Assembly (NCBI RefSeq): GCF_001425745.1
Contig: NZ_LMDF01000008.1
Span: 1 to 64,000 of the forward strand
From: Caulobacter sp. Root343
Lineage (GTDB): Bacteria > Pseudomonadota > Alphaproteobacteria > Caulobacterales > Caulobacteraceae
Reading direction: 5' to 3'
DNA length: 64,000 bases
Part shown: positions 52,876-61,032 of the stretch, piece by piece
Numbering within the stretch: the stretch's first letter is position 1
How the letters are laid out: each line of letters begins with the position of its first letter
Notes under the pieces: model-generated
Told to the model about the DNA's origin: nothing
The model's input: the letters and a program-made list of their open reading frames with translations, nothing else
Database searches by the model: none
Program-made: the position numbers and the translations under genes

Positions 52876-52962
52876 GAGGCGCTCGCGATCTTCGCGCCTC
52901 TTGATACCCGATCTTGACCGAAGCGTGACCGTCGAAACCCACGCCGCGTTCTGGCCTGCGCC

Positions 52963-54258
52963 CTACTCCACCCAGTCCTTCTTCAGCCGGGTCGAGGCCA
53001 GGGTCAGCAGGGCCGCCGCCCCGAGATAGAAGGCCAGGCCCCAATAGATGGCGTAGCGCATCGACTCCGCGCCATAGGTCGGGGCCAGCCGGTCCGAAAC
53101 GAACCCGAAGAACCAATAGCCGACGGCGATGCCGAGCAGGTTGTTGATCAGCAGGAACAGGGCCGAGGTGGTGCTGCGCATGGCGGCCGGGGCCAGGTGC
53201 TGGACGGCGGTGACCACCGGGCCCAGCCAGGCCAGGTTCAGGCCGGTCGGGACCAGGAACAGCACGAAGGCCAGGGCCAGCGCCTTGGCGTTCATCGCCG
53301 CGAAGAAGCACGGCAGGGCGATCAGGAAGCAGATCGCCGGGGCCAGGGCATAGGCGCCCTTGTGGCGGCCGCCGAACTTGTCGCCCAGGAAGCCGCCCAG
53401 CCAGATGCCGGCCACGCCGCCGAAGAAGGCGATGGCGCTGTAGTAGATCGAGGTCTCGACCAGGTTCATATGCAGGCTACGGATGAAGAACGACGGCAGC
53501 CAGAAGGCGACGCCATAGCCGCAGACCGACGAGCACGCCGCGCCGAAGGCCAGCAGCCAGAACGACGGCTTGGGCAGCACGGTGGCCAGCACCGCGCCGA
53601 ACCCTGGAACCTTCGCGGGGGCCGCGCCCGCCACGGCGTCGAGGCCGCCGCGCGGCGGGTCCTTGACCACCAGCTTGAACAGCGGGGCCAGCACCACGCC
53701 GGCCGCGCCGACGACGACGAAGGCCATGCGCCAGTCGACATAGGCGGCGATCAGGCCGCCGAACAGCACGCCCAGCGCCGTGCCCAGCGGGATGCCGAAC
53801 GAATAGGCCGCCAGCGCCCGGGCGCGCTGGTGCTTGGGGAAATAGTCCGCGAGCAGCGAATAGGCGGGCGGCACGCCGCCGGCCTCGCCGACCCCGACGC
53901 CCATCCGGCACAGGAACAGCGACCAGAACCCGCCGGCGAGGCCGCAGGCCATGGTGAAGCCGCTCCACACCGCCAGGGCCCCGGTCATGATCCAGGTGCG
54001 GCTGAAGCGGTCGGCCAGCCAGGCGATCGGCACGCCCAGGGTGGTGTACAGCGCCGCGAAGGCCAGGCCGCCCATCAGGCCCAGCTCGGTGTCGCTCAGA
54101 TGCAGCTCGTTCTTGATCGGCTCCTTGAGGATGCCGAGAATCTGCCGGTCCAGGAAGTTGAAGGTGTAGGCCAGAATCAGCATCGCCAGGACGACGTAGC
54201 GATAGCCTGGCCTCACGCCCGGGGCCGGAGCCTCCGCCTCGATCCGCTGCTCGCTCAT
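52963..54258 (-). CDS. MFS transporter, spinster-like family
   Basis: A 431-residue, 12-helix MFS protein. The start at 54258 (MSEQRIEAE) has a purine-rich GGGGGCGAAGG upstream. Features are FLDRQILGILKEPI in helix 1, ADRFSRTWIM in the 2-3 loop and GVGEAGGVPPAYSLLADYFP in helix 5, the pattern of the sphingolipid/aromatic-acid type branch. It probably imports or exports an organic acid or lipid-like compound. It lies next to the TonB receptor gene and could handle the same substrate at the inner membrane. Confidence 0.87.
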   Translation of the reverse strand: MSEQRIEAEAPAPGVRPGYRYVVLAMLILAYTFNFLDRQILGILKEPIKNELHLSDTELGLMGGLAFAALYTTLGVPIAWLADRFSRTWIMTGALAVWSGFTMACGLAGGFWSLFLCRMGVGVGEAGGVPPAYSLLADYFPKHQRARALAAYSFGIPLGTALGVLFGGLIAAYVDWRMAFVVVGAAGVVLAPLFKLVVKDPPRGGLDAVAGAAPAKVPGFGAVLATVLPKPSFWLLAFGAACSSVCGYGVAFWLPSFFIRSLHMNLVETSIYYSAIAFFGGVAGIWLGGFLGDKFGGRHKGAYALAPAICFLIALPCFFAAMNAKALALAFVLFLVPTGLNLAWLGPVVTAVQHLAPAAMRSTTSALFLLINNLLGIAVGYWFFGFVSDRLAPTYGAESMRYAIYWGLAFYLGAAALLTLASTRLKKDWVE

Positions 54259-54292
54259 GCCTTCGCCCCCTGTCACGCCACTGGCCACATAC

Positions 54293-54327
54293 AAAATGGG
54301 CGGAGCTTGTTGCAGCAAGCCCCGCCC
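54293..54327 (-). terminator. Intrinsic terminator after the TonB receptor gene
   Basis: Read on the minus strand, GGGCGG-G-GCTTG pairs with CAAGC-T-CCGCCC and is followed by ATTTTG. One internal mismatch. It lies 22 bases after the receptor stop and overlaps the likely promoter of the MFS gene. Confidence 0.75.
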
Positions 54328-54348
54328 TAGCTTTTCTCGCCTAGATGC

Positions 54349-56592
54349 CTAGAACGCCACCTCGATCGAGCCGGCGATGGTGCGCGGCGGTCCGTAGAAG
54401 CCGATCACCGAGTTGTTGTAGGTGGCGACCCCGAAATTATAGCCGCCGGTGCGGTACTTCTCGTTCGTCAGGTTCTTGCCGGTCAGGGCCAGCTTGTAGC
54501 GGCCGCCCGGGGCGGTCCAGATCGCCGTCAGATCGACCAGGGTGAAGGCCTTCTGGTCCAGCAGCGGCAGGGGCTGCTCGAACTGCTGGTAGTCGTCGCG
54601 ATAGCTGACCATCGGGGTGATCGCCAGGCTGCCGCCAACCAGGTCGCCGCGCCAGGTCAGGCTGACATTGCCCGTCCATTCCGGCGTGTTCTGGAAGCCG
54701 TAGAGGTCGGCGACGTTGATCACCTGGCCCGTCGCCAAGGTGGTGGACGGGTTCAGCGGGTTCGGCGCGCCGGCCGGCACGAAGCGGTTGAAGCGGTCGT
54801 ACTTGGCGTGGATGTAGCCCAGGGCGACATTGCCCGAGAGGTGCTGGGACAGCTTGGCGTTGGCTTCGAACTCGACGCCATACAGGGTCGAGGCGCCGGC
54901 GTTGTCGACCGAGCTGGCGATGCCCGACGGCACCACGACCTGGGTCGTGACCTGCTGGTCGGTGTATTTCGACAGGAAGGCCGCCGACGAGAACGACACC
55001 CGGCGGTCCAGCAGCGAGCCCTTCAGGCCAGCCTCGTAGGTCTTCACGACCTCGGGCTTGTAGCCGTTGACGGTCTGCGGGGTGATGAACGCGTCGCCGC
55101 GCATGTCCCAGCCGCCCGACTTGTAGCCCTTGGAGAACGAGGCGTAGGTCGTCAGCTCGTCGGTCAGGTCATACGAGGCCGAGATGCGCGGCGTGAACTG
55201 CTCGAAGGTCTTCTGGGCGTCGTAGTTGGTGCGGACCTGCAGGATCGGGCGCGGAGCGCCGTGCTGGTACGGCGTCGGCGTCGCGCCCAGATAGAAGAAG
55301 CGGAAGACGTTGGCGCGCTTGTGGTCGCGGGTGGCGCGAGCGCCCAGCGAGACCTTGAACTTGTCGGTCAGGTTGGCGCTGAAGTCGAAGAAGGCCGCGA
55401 AGCTCTGGGTGTTGACCTTGCCGCCGTCGGCGATGGCCACGCCCAGATTGCCGGCGATGGTGTCGAACTCGCCCGAGGCCTGGCTGTTCATATAGTAGAG
55501 GCCGAATACGCCCTGGACGTTCTCGTCCGCGTAGACCGCCTGTAGTTCCTGCGAGAACGAGCGGTCGTCATAGGTGGCCGGCACGTCCAGGGTCGGCAGC
55601 GGCGTGCCGTCGAAGTCGATCATCGTCTGGGTGTGGCCACGGCGGCTGGCCGTGATCGACTTCAGGGTGACATATTCACTAGCGTTCCACTGGCCGGTCA
55701 GCGACAGGCCCTTGGTCATCACGTGGTTCTTGTCGCCCAGGCCGGCTTGAGTGTCATAGACGTCCAGCACCTGATAGCCGCCGACCAGGGCCGGCAGTTC
55801 GCGGTGGCCGTGGCGGGGATTAGAATTGTCCTCGACCCGGTCATAGGCCAGGCGGAAGAACAGGTCTTCGGTCGGCTTGTACTCGGCGCTCAGGCGATAG
55901 GCGTGGACGTCCTTGTCGTACTGGTCGGCGCCTGTGGTCAGGTTCGAGCCGTAGCCGTCGCGCTTGTAGAGGGCATAGGCCGCGCCGATCGACAGGCCGG
56001 TGTCGCTGATCGGCGTCTGGGCCGAGACCAGGACGTCGGTCTGATTGTAGCTGCCGTACGTCGCCTTGATCTTGGCGCCGGCCTCGTCGCCCAGGCGCTT
56101 GGTGACGTACTTGATGGCGCCGCCGATGGTGTTGCGGCCGTACAGCGTACCCTGCGGGCCGCGCAGCACTTCGATGCGCTCGATGTCGAAGATGTCCAAC
56201 ACCGCGCCCTGCGGACGGTAGATGTAGACGTCGTCGACATACAGGCCGACGCCGGGCTCATAGCCCCACAGCGGATCCTGCTGGCCGACGCCGCGGATGT
56301 AGCTGATCAGGGTCGAGTTCGAGCCCCGGGCGGTCTGCACCGTGATGTTCGGGGTGGTCTGCGACAGGATGGTGATGTCCGTGCCGCCCTGCTGTTCCAG
56401 CTTGGCGGCCGAGAAGGCCGAGACGGCGACCGGGACGTCCTTGAGGTTTTCCTCGCGACGACGGGCGGTGACGACCACCGCGTCCACCGAGGCCGAATTG
56501 TCGGCCACCGGAGCTTGCTGCGCCGAAGCCACGCCCGCGATCGAGCTCCACGCCGCGCCAGCCAATAGCGCGGCCTTCCACATCGAAGTCAT
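54349..56592 (-). CDS. TonB-dependent outer-membrane receptor
   Basis: A 747-residue receptor. The start at 56592 (MTSMWKAALL) follows GGGAGGGG and opens a signal peptide ending at ASAQQ. The TonB box region is VDAVVVTARRREENLKDVPV. The plug domain (about 45-150) has the conserved VEVLRGPQGTLYGRN-type segment (IERIEVLRGPQGTLYGRNT). The barrel fills the rest and ends in RTIAGSIEVAF with the terminal phenylalanine. It belongs to the large family for siderophores, sugars or aromatic compounds. Its neighbours (carotenoid oxygenase, MFS, TetR) point to a hydrophobic organic substrate. Confidence 0.9.
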   Translation of the reverse strand: MTSMWKAALLAGAAWSSIAGVASAQQAPVADNSASVDAVVVTARRREENLKDVPVAVSAFSAAKLEQQGGTDITILSQTTPNITVQTARGSNSTLISYIRGVGQQDPLWGYEPGVGLYVDDVYIYRPQGAVLDIFDIERIEVLRGPQGTLYGRNTIGGAIKYVTKRLGDEAGAKIKATYGSYNQTDVLVSAQTPISDTGLSIGAAYALYKRDGYGSNLTTGADQYDKDVHAYRLSAEYKPTEDLFFRLAYDRVEDNSNPRHGHRELPALVGGYQVLDVYDTQAGLGDKNHVMTKGLSLTGQWNASEYVTLKSITASRRGHTQTMIDFDGTPLPTLDVPATYDDRSFSQELQAVYADENVQGVFGLYYMNSQASGEFDTIAGNLGVAIADGGKVNTQSFAAFFDFSANLTDKFKVSLGARATRDHKRANVFRFFYLGATPTPYQHGAPRPILQVRTNYDAQKTFEQFTPRISASYDLTDELTTYASFSKGYKSGGWDMRGDAFITPQTVNGYKPEVVKTYEAGLKGSLLDRRVSFSSAAFLSKYTDQQVTTQVVVPSGIASSVDNAGASTLYGVEFEANAKLSQHLSGNVALGYIHAKYDRFNRFVPAGAPNPLNPSTTLATGQVINVADLYGFQNTPEWTGNVSLTWRGDLVGGSLAITPMVSYRDDYQQFEQPLPLLDQKAFTLVDLTAIWTAPGGRYKLALTGKNLTNEKYRTGGYNFGVATYNNSVIGFYGPPRTIAGSIEVAF

Positions 56593-56726
56593 GGGGTTTC
56601 CCCTCCCTTGCGTTCCGCCCTCCCCAGCCAAATCCGTCTTGCGCGGACGCGTGCTCGGGGCTCGCCAATTCATCGAACAGCGAATTGCGAGCACAATCAC
56701 CCGAACCGGCGCCGGACGCCAGTCTT

Positions 56727-56746
56727 TTTTCATCAGGTGATGAAAA
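56727..56746. promoter_or_regulatory. Operator-like palindrome upstream of the TonB receptor
   Basis: TTTTCATCA-GG-TGATGAAAA: perfect nine-base arms and a two-base spacer, 134-154 bases before the receptor ATG. The dyad fits a TetR- or GntR-type repressor or activator. The TetR gene ends 134 bases away. Confidence 0.65.
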
Positions 56747-56763
56747 TGGGTGTGTGCGGATGA

Positions 56764-56879
56764 TGCTCCCCCGCTCGCGGGGGAGCTGTCGCGGAGCGAC
56801 TGAGGGGGCTAATGCTGCACAAGCCCAGCTTGCCCCCTCCGGCCCTCTGGGCCACCTCCCCCGCAAGCGGGGGAGGAGC
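56764..56879. repeat. Dispersed palindromic repeat family A, copy 3 (related form)
   Basis: CTCCCCCGC-TC-GCGGGGGAG on the left and CCTCCCCCGC-AA-GCGGGGGAGG on the right enclose CTTGCCCCCTCCGG, a shared core with copies 1 and 2. It abuts the TetR stop codon and lies between that gene and the TonB receptor promoter. Confidence 0.7.
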
Positions 56880-57584
56880 TTACCCAGCCCTGGCGATCAC
56901 CGCCTCGAAACCCGCCGCGCAGTAGGCGAACAGCCGGGCCCGCACCGCCTCCAGATCGCTGGAATGGCACTCGCCCTCGGACAGCGAGTCGATCCGTCCG
57001 GTCTCGGACAGGGCCAGCATCATCGATCCGGTCAGGAACTGATAGCACCAGTAGAGGTCGCGATACTCGGCTTGGGGACGGACGGTCTTCAGGGTCTCGA
57101 CCAGGCGATGAACCACCGGGTCGAAGAACCGGGTCATCGTCTCGCCGCCCCAGGCCGGGGTGTTGTTCACCTGGGCCACCAGGGCGAAATAGCTCTTCCA
57201 GCCGGCGCCGCCGTCCTGGGAGATGCGCAGCAGCGGATCGATGAAGGCCTCGATCACGCCCTCGACCGTCATGGCGCCGGCGTGGGCTCTCAGATAGGCG
57301 TCCATCGACGCCTCGCGGGCCTGGTTCAGGATCTCGGCCCGGCGCAGGAACACCGCGTCGAACAGCTCGCGCTTGGCGCCGAAATAGTAGTGGATCAGGG
57401 CGGTGTCGACGCCGGCCTCGGCCGCCACCTGGCGCGTCGTCACGCCGTAGAAGCCGTGGCGCGCGAACAGGCCCTCGGCCGCGTCGAGGATGGTTTCCTT
57501 CAGGTCCAGGCCCTTGGCCTTGGACGGACGGCCCCGCCCGCCGGAACGGGGTCCGGAGCGGGATGGGGGCTTGGCTGCGGTCAT
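56880..57584 (-). CDS. TetR-family transcriptional regulator
   Basis: A 234-residue regulator. The start at 57584 (MTAAKPPSRS) was chosen because the preceding residues are not conserved. After a basic N-terminal arm (RSGPRSGGRGRPSKAKG) the HTH lies at about 30-75 (ILDAAEGLFARHGFYGVTTRQVAAEAGVDTALIHYYFG). The C-terminal ligand domain resembles the TetR_C_CgmR/DUF1956-type helices (ESLSEG... LFAYCAAGFEAVI). A 37-base inverted repeat (57599-57635) 14 bases before its ATG may be its operator. It lies 77 bases downstream of the carotenoid oxygenase gene on the same strand. Confidence 0.88.
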   Translation of the reverse strand: MTAAKPPSRSGPRSGGRGRPSKAKGLDLKETILDAAEGLFARHGFYGVTTRQVAAEAGVDTALIHYYFGAKRELFDAVFLRRAEILNQAREASMDAYLRAHAGAMTVEGVIEAFIDPLLRISQDGGAGWKSYFALVAQVNNTPAWGGETMTRFFDPVVHRLVETLKTVRPQAEYRDLYWCYQFLTGSMMLALSETGRIDSLSEGECHSSDLEAVRARLFAYCAAGFEAVIARAG

Positions 57585-57598
57585 GAGGACGGGCCCGC

Positions 57599-57635
57599 CG
57601 TGGTTGCGCTCCGTCCTCGGATAGGCGCAACCACG
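57599..57635 (-). promoter_or_regulatory. Inverted repeat in the TetR leader
   Basis: Arms CGTGGTTGCGC (57599-57609) and GCGCAACCACG (57625-57635) are perfect over 11 bases with a 15-base spacer. It lies between the carotenoid oxygenase stop and the TetR start. It may be the TetR operator; a large-loop terminator for the oxygenase transcript is the alternative, but no T-run follows. Confidence 0.55.
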
Positions 57636-57661
57636 ACGTACTGGCAAGGATGACCGTTACG

Positions 57662-59113
57662 TCAGGCTTGCACGAACACCCCGTGGAAGGTCACCGGCAG
57701 GGCCACCGGGGCCCGCCACGCGGCGATCGGGCCTTGCTGGACATGGCGCGCGTCGAACACGTGCAGCTCGGTCGCCTTGGCGTCGAGATTGACCGTCGTG
57801 CCGACCAGCCAGCCGTCCAGCTCCTCGCTGGAGCCGGGACGCGGGACGAACACCGTCTCCTCGACCAGGTGGCGCGGACCGAAGTCGAACACCTGGTCCG
57901 TCTCGCGCTTCCAGTCGCGGACCGCCACGCCCTGGAACAGCGGCCGGTCGGGCCGTTCGTTGGTCACGTGGACTGAGTAGCGGCGGACCTGGCCGGCGAA
58001 GCGCGGGTCGGAACGCGGAAACTCGGCGGTGATCGCCTCCTCGGCGAACACGCCCTTGCCGTCAGCGCCCAGGGTGATCAGCGCCCGGCGCGGGGGAGCG
58101 GCGCGCAGCCGTTCGCCGCGCAGGATGGCCCCGCCGTTGGCGGCCGTGCCCGATGCGTCCTTGTCGACACAGGCGTCGAAGCGGATGGTTCCGTCCGCCT
58201 CCTCCCAGGCGTCGCCCAGGTGGAAGAAGAAGAACGGCGGCAGTTCGAAGATCCGCTGCTTGCTGAGGTCGTCCTTGTCCAGCACCAGCACCTGGGTTCC
58301 CAGCTCCGGCTTCCATTGCATCGAGGTCGCGAACGGCATGACGAACCGCTCCTGGATCCAGGGCTGGAGCACCAGCACCAGATGGCGCGCGGTGGCGGTG
58401 AAGTCGTGCATGTAGCTGCCGCGCGGCAGCTTGATCATCTCGACCTTCAGCAGGGCGCCGTCTGGCGCCAGCTTCCAGACCACCGCCTGCTTGCCGCCCA
58501 GGCCGATGTTCCAGATCGTCCCGTCCGGCTGGACGCGAGGATGGGCCAGGAACGGCATGCCCTTCAGGTCTGGGCGCAGGGTTTTGACGCCCCGCGTCTC
58601 CAGGGTGGCCGGATCCAGGGCGGTTGGCGAGCCGCCTTCCCACAGCGCCCACAGCTCGCCGCCGGCCATCAGCACCGAGGTGTTGGCGGCGTTGGCGTCG
58701 TCGGGGCCGGTGATCACCGCGCCCGGACCGGCGGCGGTGCCGAAGCCGGGGGTGATCACGGCGTTGGCGGCCGTGTCGTGGCGGCGCTTCACGGTGTCGA
58801 CGAAGCGGGCGCTCATCCGCGCCTGGCCGTCAGCGATCTGGAACTTGCGGACCATGCCGTCGCCGTCGAACCAGTGGCCGACCGAACCACCCGGGCGGCG
58901 GAACTTGGCCGGACCATTGCGGAACAGCGTGCCAGTCAGCTCGGCCGGCGCACGGCCGTGCAGCCGGGTCAGGCTAGTCGGCGCGATGTCGGCCTCGACG
59001 TCGGCCAGGCCCAGGGTCCAGTCGGCCGTGGCGGCGGCCCAGACGGTTTCGGGAGTCAGCAGGGAGGCTCCGCCCAGCAGGGCCGCCCCGCGCAGGATGT
59101 CGCGCCGGTTCAT
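57662..59113 (-). CDS. Carotenoid/stilbene cleavage oxygenase (RPE65 family)
   Basis: A 483-residue carotenoid oxygenase with a Tat-like leader (MNRRDILRGAALLGGASLL), so probably exported folded with iron. The family's four iron-binding histidines can be placed in FLAHPRVQPDG, SYMHDFTATARH, FFFHLGDAWEEAD and, near the C-terminus, VTFHGVFVQA. Enzymes of this family cleave carotenoids, apocarotenoids or lignin-derived stilbenes at a double bond. The gene lies in the group with a TonB receptor, MFS protein and TetR regulator, and is followed by the TetR gene. Substrate is not decidable from sequence. Confidence 0.88.
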   Translation of the reverse strand: MNRRDILRGAALLGGASLLTPETVWAAATADWTLGLADVEADIAPTSLTRLHGRAPAELTGTLFRNGPAKFRRPGGSVGHWFDGDGMVRKFQIADGQARMSARFVDTVKRRHDTAANAVITPGFGTAAGPGAVITGPDDANAANTSVLMAGGELWALWEGGSPTALDPATLETRGVKTLRPDLKGMPFLAHPRVQPDGTIWNIGLGGKQAVVWKLAPDGALLKVEMIKLPRGSYMHDFTATARHLVLVLQPWIQERFVMPFATSMQWKPELGTQVLVLDKDDLSKQRIFELPPFFFFHLGDAWEEADGTIRFDACVDKDASGTAANGGAILRGERLRAAPPRRALITLGADGKGVFAEEAITAEFPRSDPRFAGQVRRYSVHVTNERPDRPLFQGVAVRDWKRETDQVFDFGPRHLVEETVFVPRPGSSEELDGWLVGTTVNLDAKATELHVFDARHVQQGPIAAWRAPVALPVTFHGVFVQA

Positions 59114-59125
59114 GGGTGCTCTCGC

Positions 59126-59563
59126 CTATTTCAGGTGGATGGCTTGGGTGTTGGCGCCGGCCTTCACCTCGAAGGCGGCGGCGTCGAAGGTCGGCGGCCC
59201 CATGTTCGGCTGAGCGTCGCGCGAGAAGCCGTAGGGCTCGACCGGCAGGCCGAAGGGATTGGTCCCCATCTTGCCGTCGCCATCCACGTCCTGGAAGGCG
59301 CGGACCGCGTAGGTTCCCGGCGGCAGGCTGACGACCTTGGCGGCGGCCGGCGTGTCGGCGGCCGAGGCGATGGCGACACGGGCCGGCTTGCCCGAGCTCC
59401 AGCCCTGGGCGCTGTCATAGACCGCGATCATCACCTTGCCCTGGTTCGAGGCCAGCGCGGGAAAGGTCAGGGTCAGGTCGCCGAGCGCGTCCTGGGCGTG
59501 GGCCGTCGAGGCGATGGCGGCGGTGGCGATCAGGGCCAGGCCGAAGGCGCGGATTGAGGTCAT
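59126..59563 (-). CDS. Exported DUF2141 protein
   Basis: A 145-residue periplasmic protein. A signal peptide ends at TAHAQ. The family pattern is LTLTFPALASNQGKVMIAVYDSAQGW, then VVSLPPGTYAVRAFQDVDGDGKMGTNPFGLPVEPYGFS, which has a DxDxDxxxGTN loop resembling a calcium-binding site. The function is unknown. It lies 12 bases upstream of the carotenoid oxygenase gene and 34 bases downstream of a DUF2306 gene, so the three are probably one operon. Confidence 0.85.
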   Translation of the reverse strand: MTSIRAFGLALIATAAIASTAHAQDALGDLTLTFPALASNQGKVMIAVYDSAQGWSSGKPARVAIASAADTPAAAKVVSLPPGTYAVRAFQDVDGDGKMGTNPFGLPVEPYGFSRDAQPNMGPPTFDAAAFEVKAGANTQAIHLK

Positions 59564-59597
59564 GGCGAAATCCTTTGTCGAAGAGGTTTGAGACGGG

Positions 59598-60143
59598 TCA
59601 GCCCAGGAACACGGTCCAGAGCAGGCGGCCGGGGATGAAGGCGAACAGGCCGGCCAGCAGCAGGCCGCCGACGAACATGCCGGTCATGGCCCGACGGTGG
59701 ATGGCGACCTTGCCGCGCTTGATCGCGTAGACCGCGCCCGGCAGGCCGACGATCGTCCAGCCCGACAGCAGGTGGATGAAGCTGAAGGCGCCGTTGTTGA
59801 TCTCGCGGATGAACAGCGAGCTGACCGCCGTCGAACCCATGGCCAGCACCCAGGTCCAGCCCAGCAGCTTGTGCAGGCTCGTGCCCTTCACCCGCATCAT
59901 CAGCACGACGCCGATGGACAGAGCGGTCAGGGCCGAGGCCAGGTGCAGCTGGATGACCGGCGCGGCCTCGGCGATCTTGGCGAGGTCCGGCGCGTGCGGC
60001 TGGAAATGGACCTGCGCGGCATAGCCCCCGAACTTCGGCGCGACCACCGCGGTGATCACCGCCGCGACGCCGGCGGCGATCAGGCCGGTGCGCAGGGCGC
60101 TCCAGGGGATAGCTTGCGAGATTGACTTGCCTTGCACGGCCAT
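59598..60143 (-). CDS. DUF2306 membrane protein
   Basis: A 181-residue membrane protein with five helices (about 17-35, 53-72, 82-101, 114-133 and 155-175). The family signature is HLASALTALSIGVVLMM ... HKLLGWTWVLAMGSTAVSSLF, with conserved histidines that could bind heme or metal as in ferric-reductase-like membrane proteins. Function is not established. It is first in the transcript with the DUF2141 and carotenoid oxygenase genes and is divergent from a LytTR regulator. Confidence 0.83.
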   Translation of the reverse strand: MAVQGKSISQAIPWSALRTGLIAAGVAAVITAVVAPKFGGYAAQVHFQPHAPDLAKIAEAAPVIQLHLASALTALSIGVVLMMRVKGTSLHKLLGWTWVLAMGSTAVSSLFIREINNGAFSFIHLLSGWTIVGLPGAVYAIKRGKVAIHRRAMTGMFVGGLLLAGLFAFIPGRLLWTVFLG

Positions 60144-60216
60144 CTTCCTTCACTCCGGTTCGGGCGGGGCGGTGGATCGCCTCGCCGTCGAGAGCCTTGG
60201 TGGAGTGGTCGGGTCC

Positions 60217-61032
60217 GTGTCTCAATCGTCGTTGCGCCAGTCGCCGGCTCCGTTTCGCGAATGGCTGGCCGACGCCGTTCACGCTTCGCGAACGGCGATG
60301 ACCGCCAAGGAAAGCCTGCGCGGGTTCGCGGTGTCGGCGGGGGCCGGAGTGTTCCTGGCCCTGATGGGCGCGTTCGGAACCGACGAGGTCCCGGTGGCGA
60401 CCCGGCTCGTCTACTGGATCGGACTGTGCCTAGCCGGCGCCATCGTGGGCACGGCGGTCAGCCACCTCATCGGCCGCGAGGGCCGACTGGACGCACGGCC
60501 CTGGCTGTACGGCGCCGTGACCGTCGTGGGCGTCACCCTGCCGTTCACGGGCGTGGTGTGGCTGGTCAGCGAACTGACCTTCCATGGCGACCTGCGCCTG
60601 GCGGCCATGCCGTTGTATCTGGGCCCAGTGTTCATCGTCACGGTGGCGATGACGGCGCTGAACTTCCTGGTCCAGCGCCAGCCGGTCGAGACCCACGCCG
60701 CTCCGGCCGGCGCGCCGGCGCCGCGTTTCCTCGACCGCCTGCCGCCCAAGCTACGCGACGCCGAGCTCCACGCGGTGGAGGCCGAGGATCACTATCTGCG
60801 CCTGCACACCTCGCGCGGCCAGGACCTGATCCTGATGCGGCTGTCCGACGCGGTGGCCGAACTGGAGGGCATCGAGGGCGCCCAGACCCACCGCTCGTGG
60901 TGGGTGGCCAAGGCGGCCGTCGAGGCCGCCCGGCGCGGTGATGGCCGGGCGACCCTTCAGGTCAAGGGCGGTGTCGAGGCGCCCGTCAGCCGCGCCTATG
61001 CCAGGGCGCTGCGCGAGGCGGGCTGGTTCTAG
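60217..61032 (+). CDS. Membrane-bound LytTR-family DNA-binding regulator
   Basis: A 271-residue protein with GTG at 60217 as likely start; GTG 60205 and ATG 60298 are alternatives, the last losing a conserved-looking N-terminal FREWLAD helix. Four membrane helices (about 34-50, 60-80, 95-115 and 125-150) precede a cytoplasmic LytTR domain (about 165-270): LHAVEAEDHYLRLHTSRG and THRSWWVAKAAVEAAR. Alphaproteobacterial MHYT- or TM-LytTR proteins often control neighbouring transport or membrane genes. It is divergent from the DUF2306 operon and convergent with (overlapping by four bases) the efflux outer-membrane gene. Confidence 0.82.
   Translation: MSQSSLRQSPAPFREWLADAVHASRTAMTAKESLRGFAVSAGAGVFLALMGAFGTDEVPVATRLVYWIGLCLAGAIVGTAVSHLIGREGRLDARPWLYGAVTVVGVTLPFTGVVWLVSELTFHGDLRLAAMPLYLGPVFIVTVAMTALNFLVQRQPVETHAAPAGAPAPRFLDRLPPKLRDAELHAVEAEDHYLRLHTSRGQDLILMRLSDAVAELEGIEGAQTHRSWWVAKAAVEAARRGDGRATLQVKGGVEAPVSRAYARALREAGWF

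Noticed and set aside
52906..52925. CGGTCAC-GCTT-CGGTCAA (minus strand) upstream of the GH18-deacetylase-GT2 gene as a Pho box
   Set aside because: Spacing fits, but each heptamer has the wrong second base and no other phosphorus gene is linked. Kept only as a curiosity.
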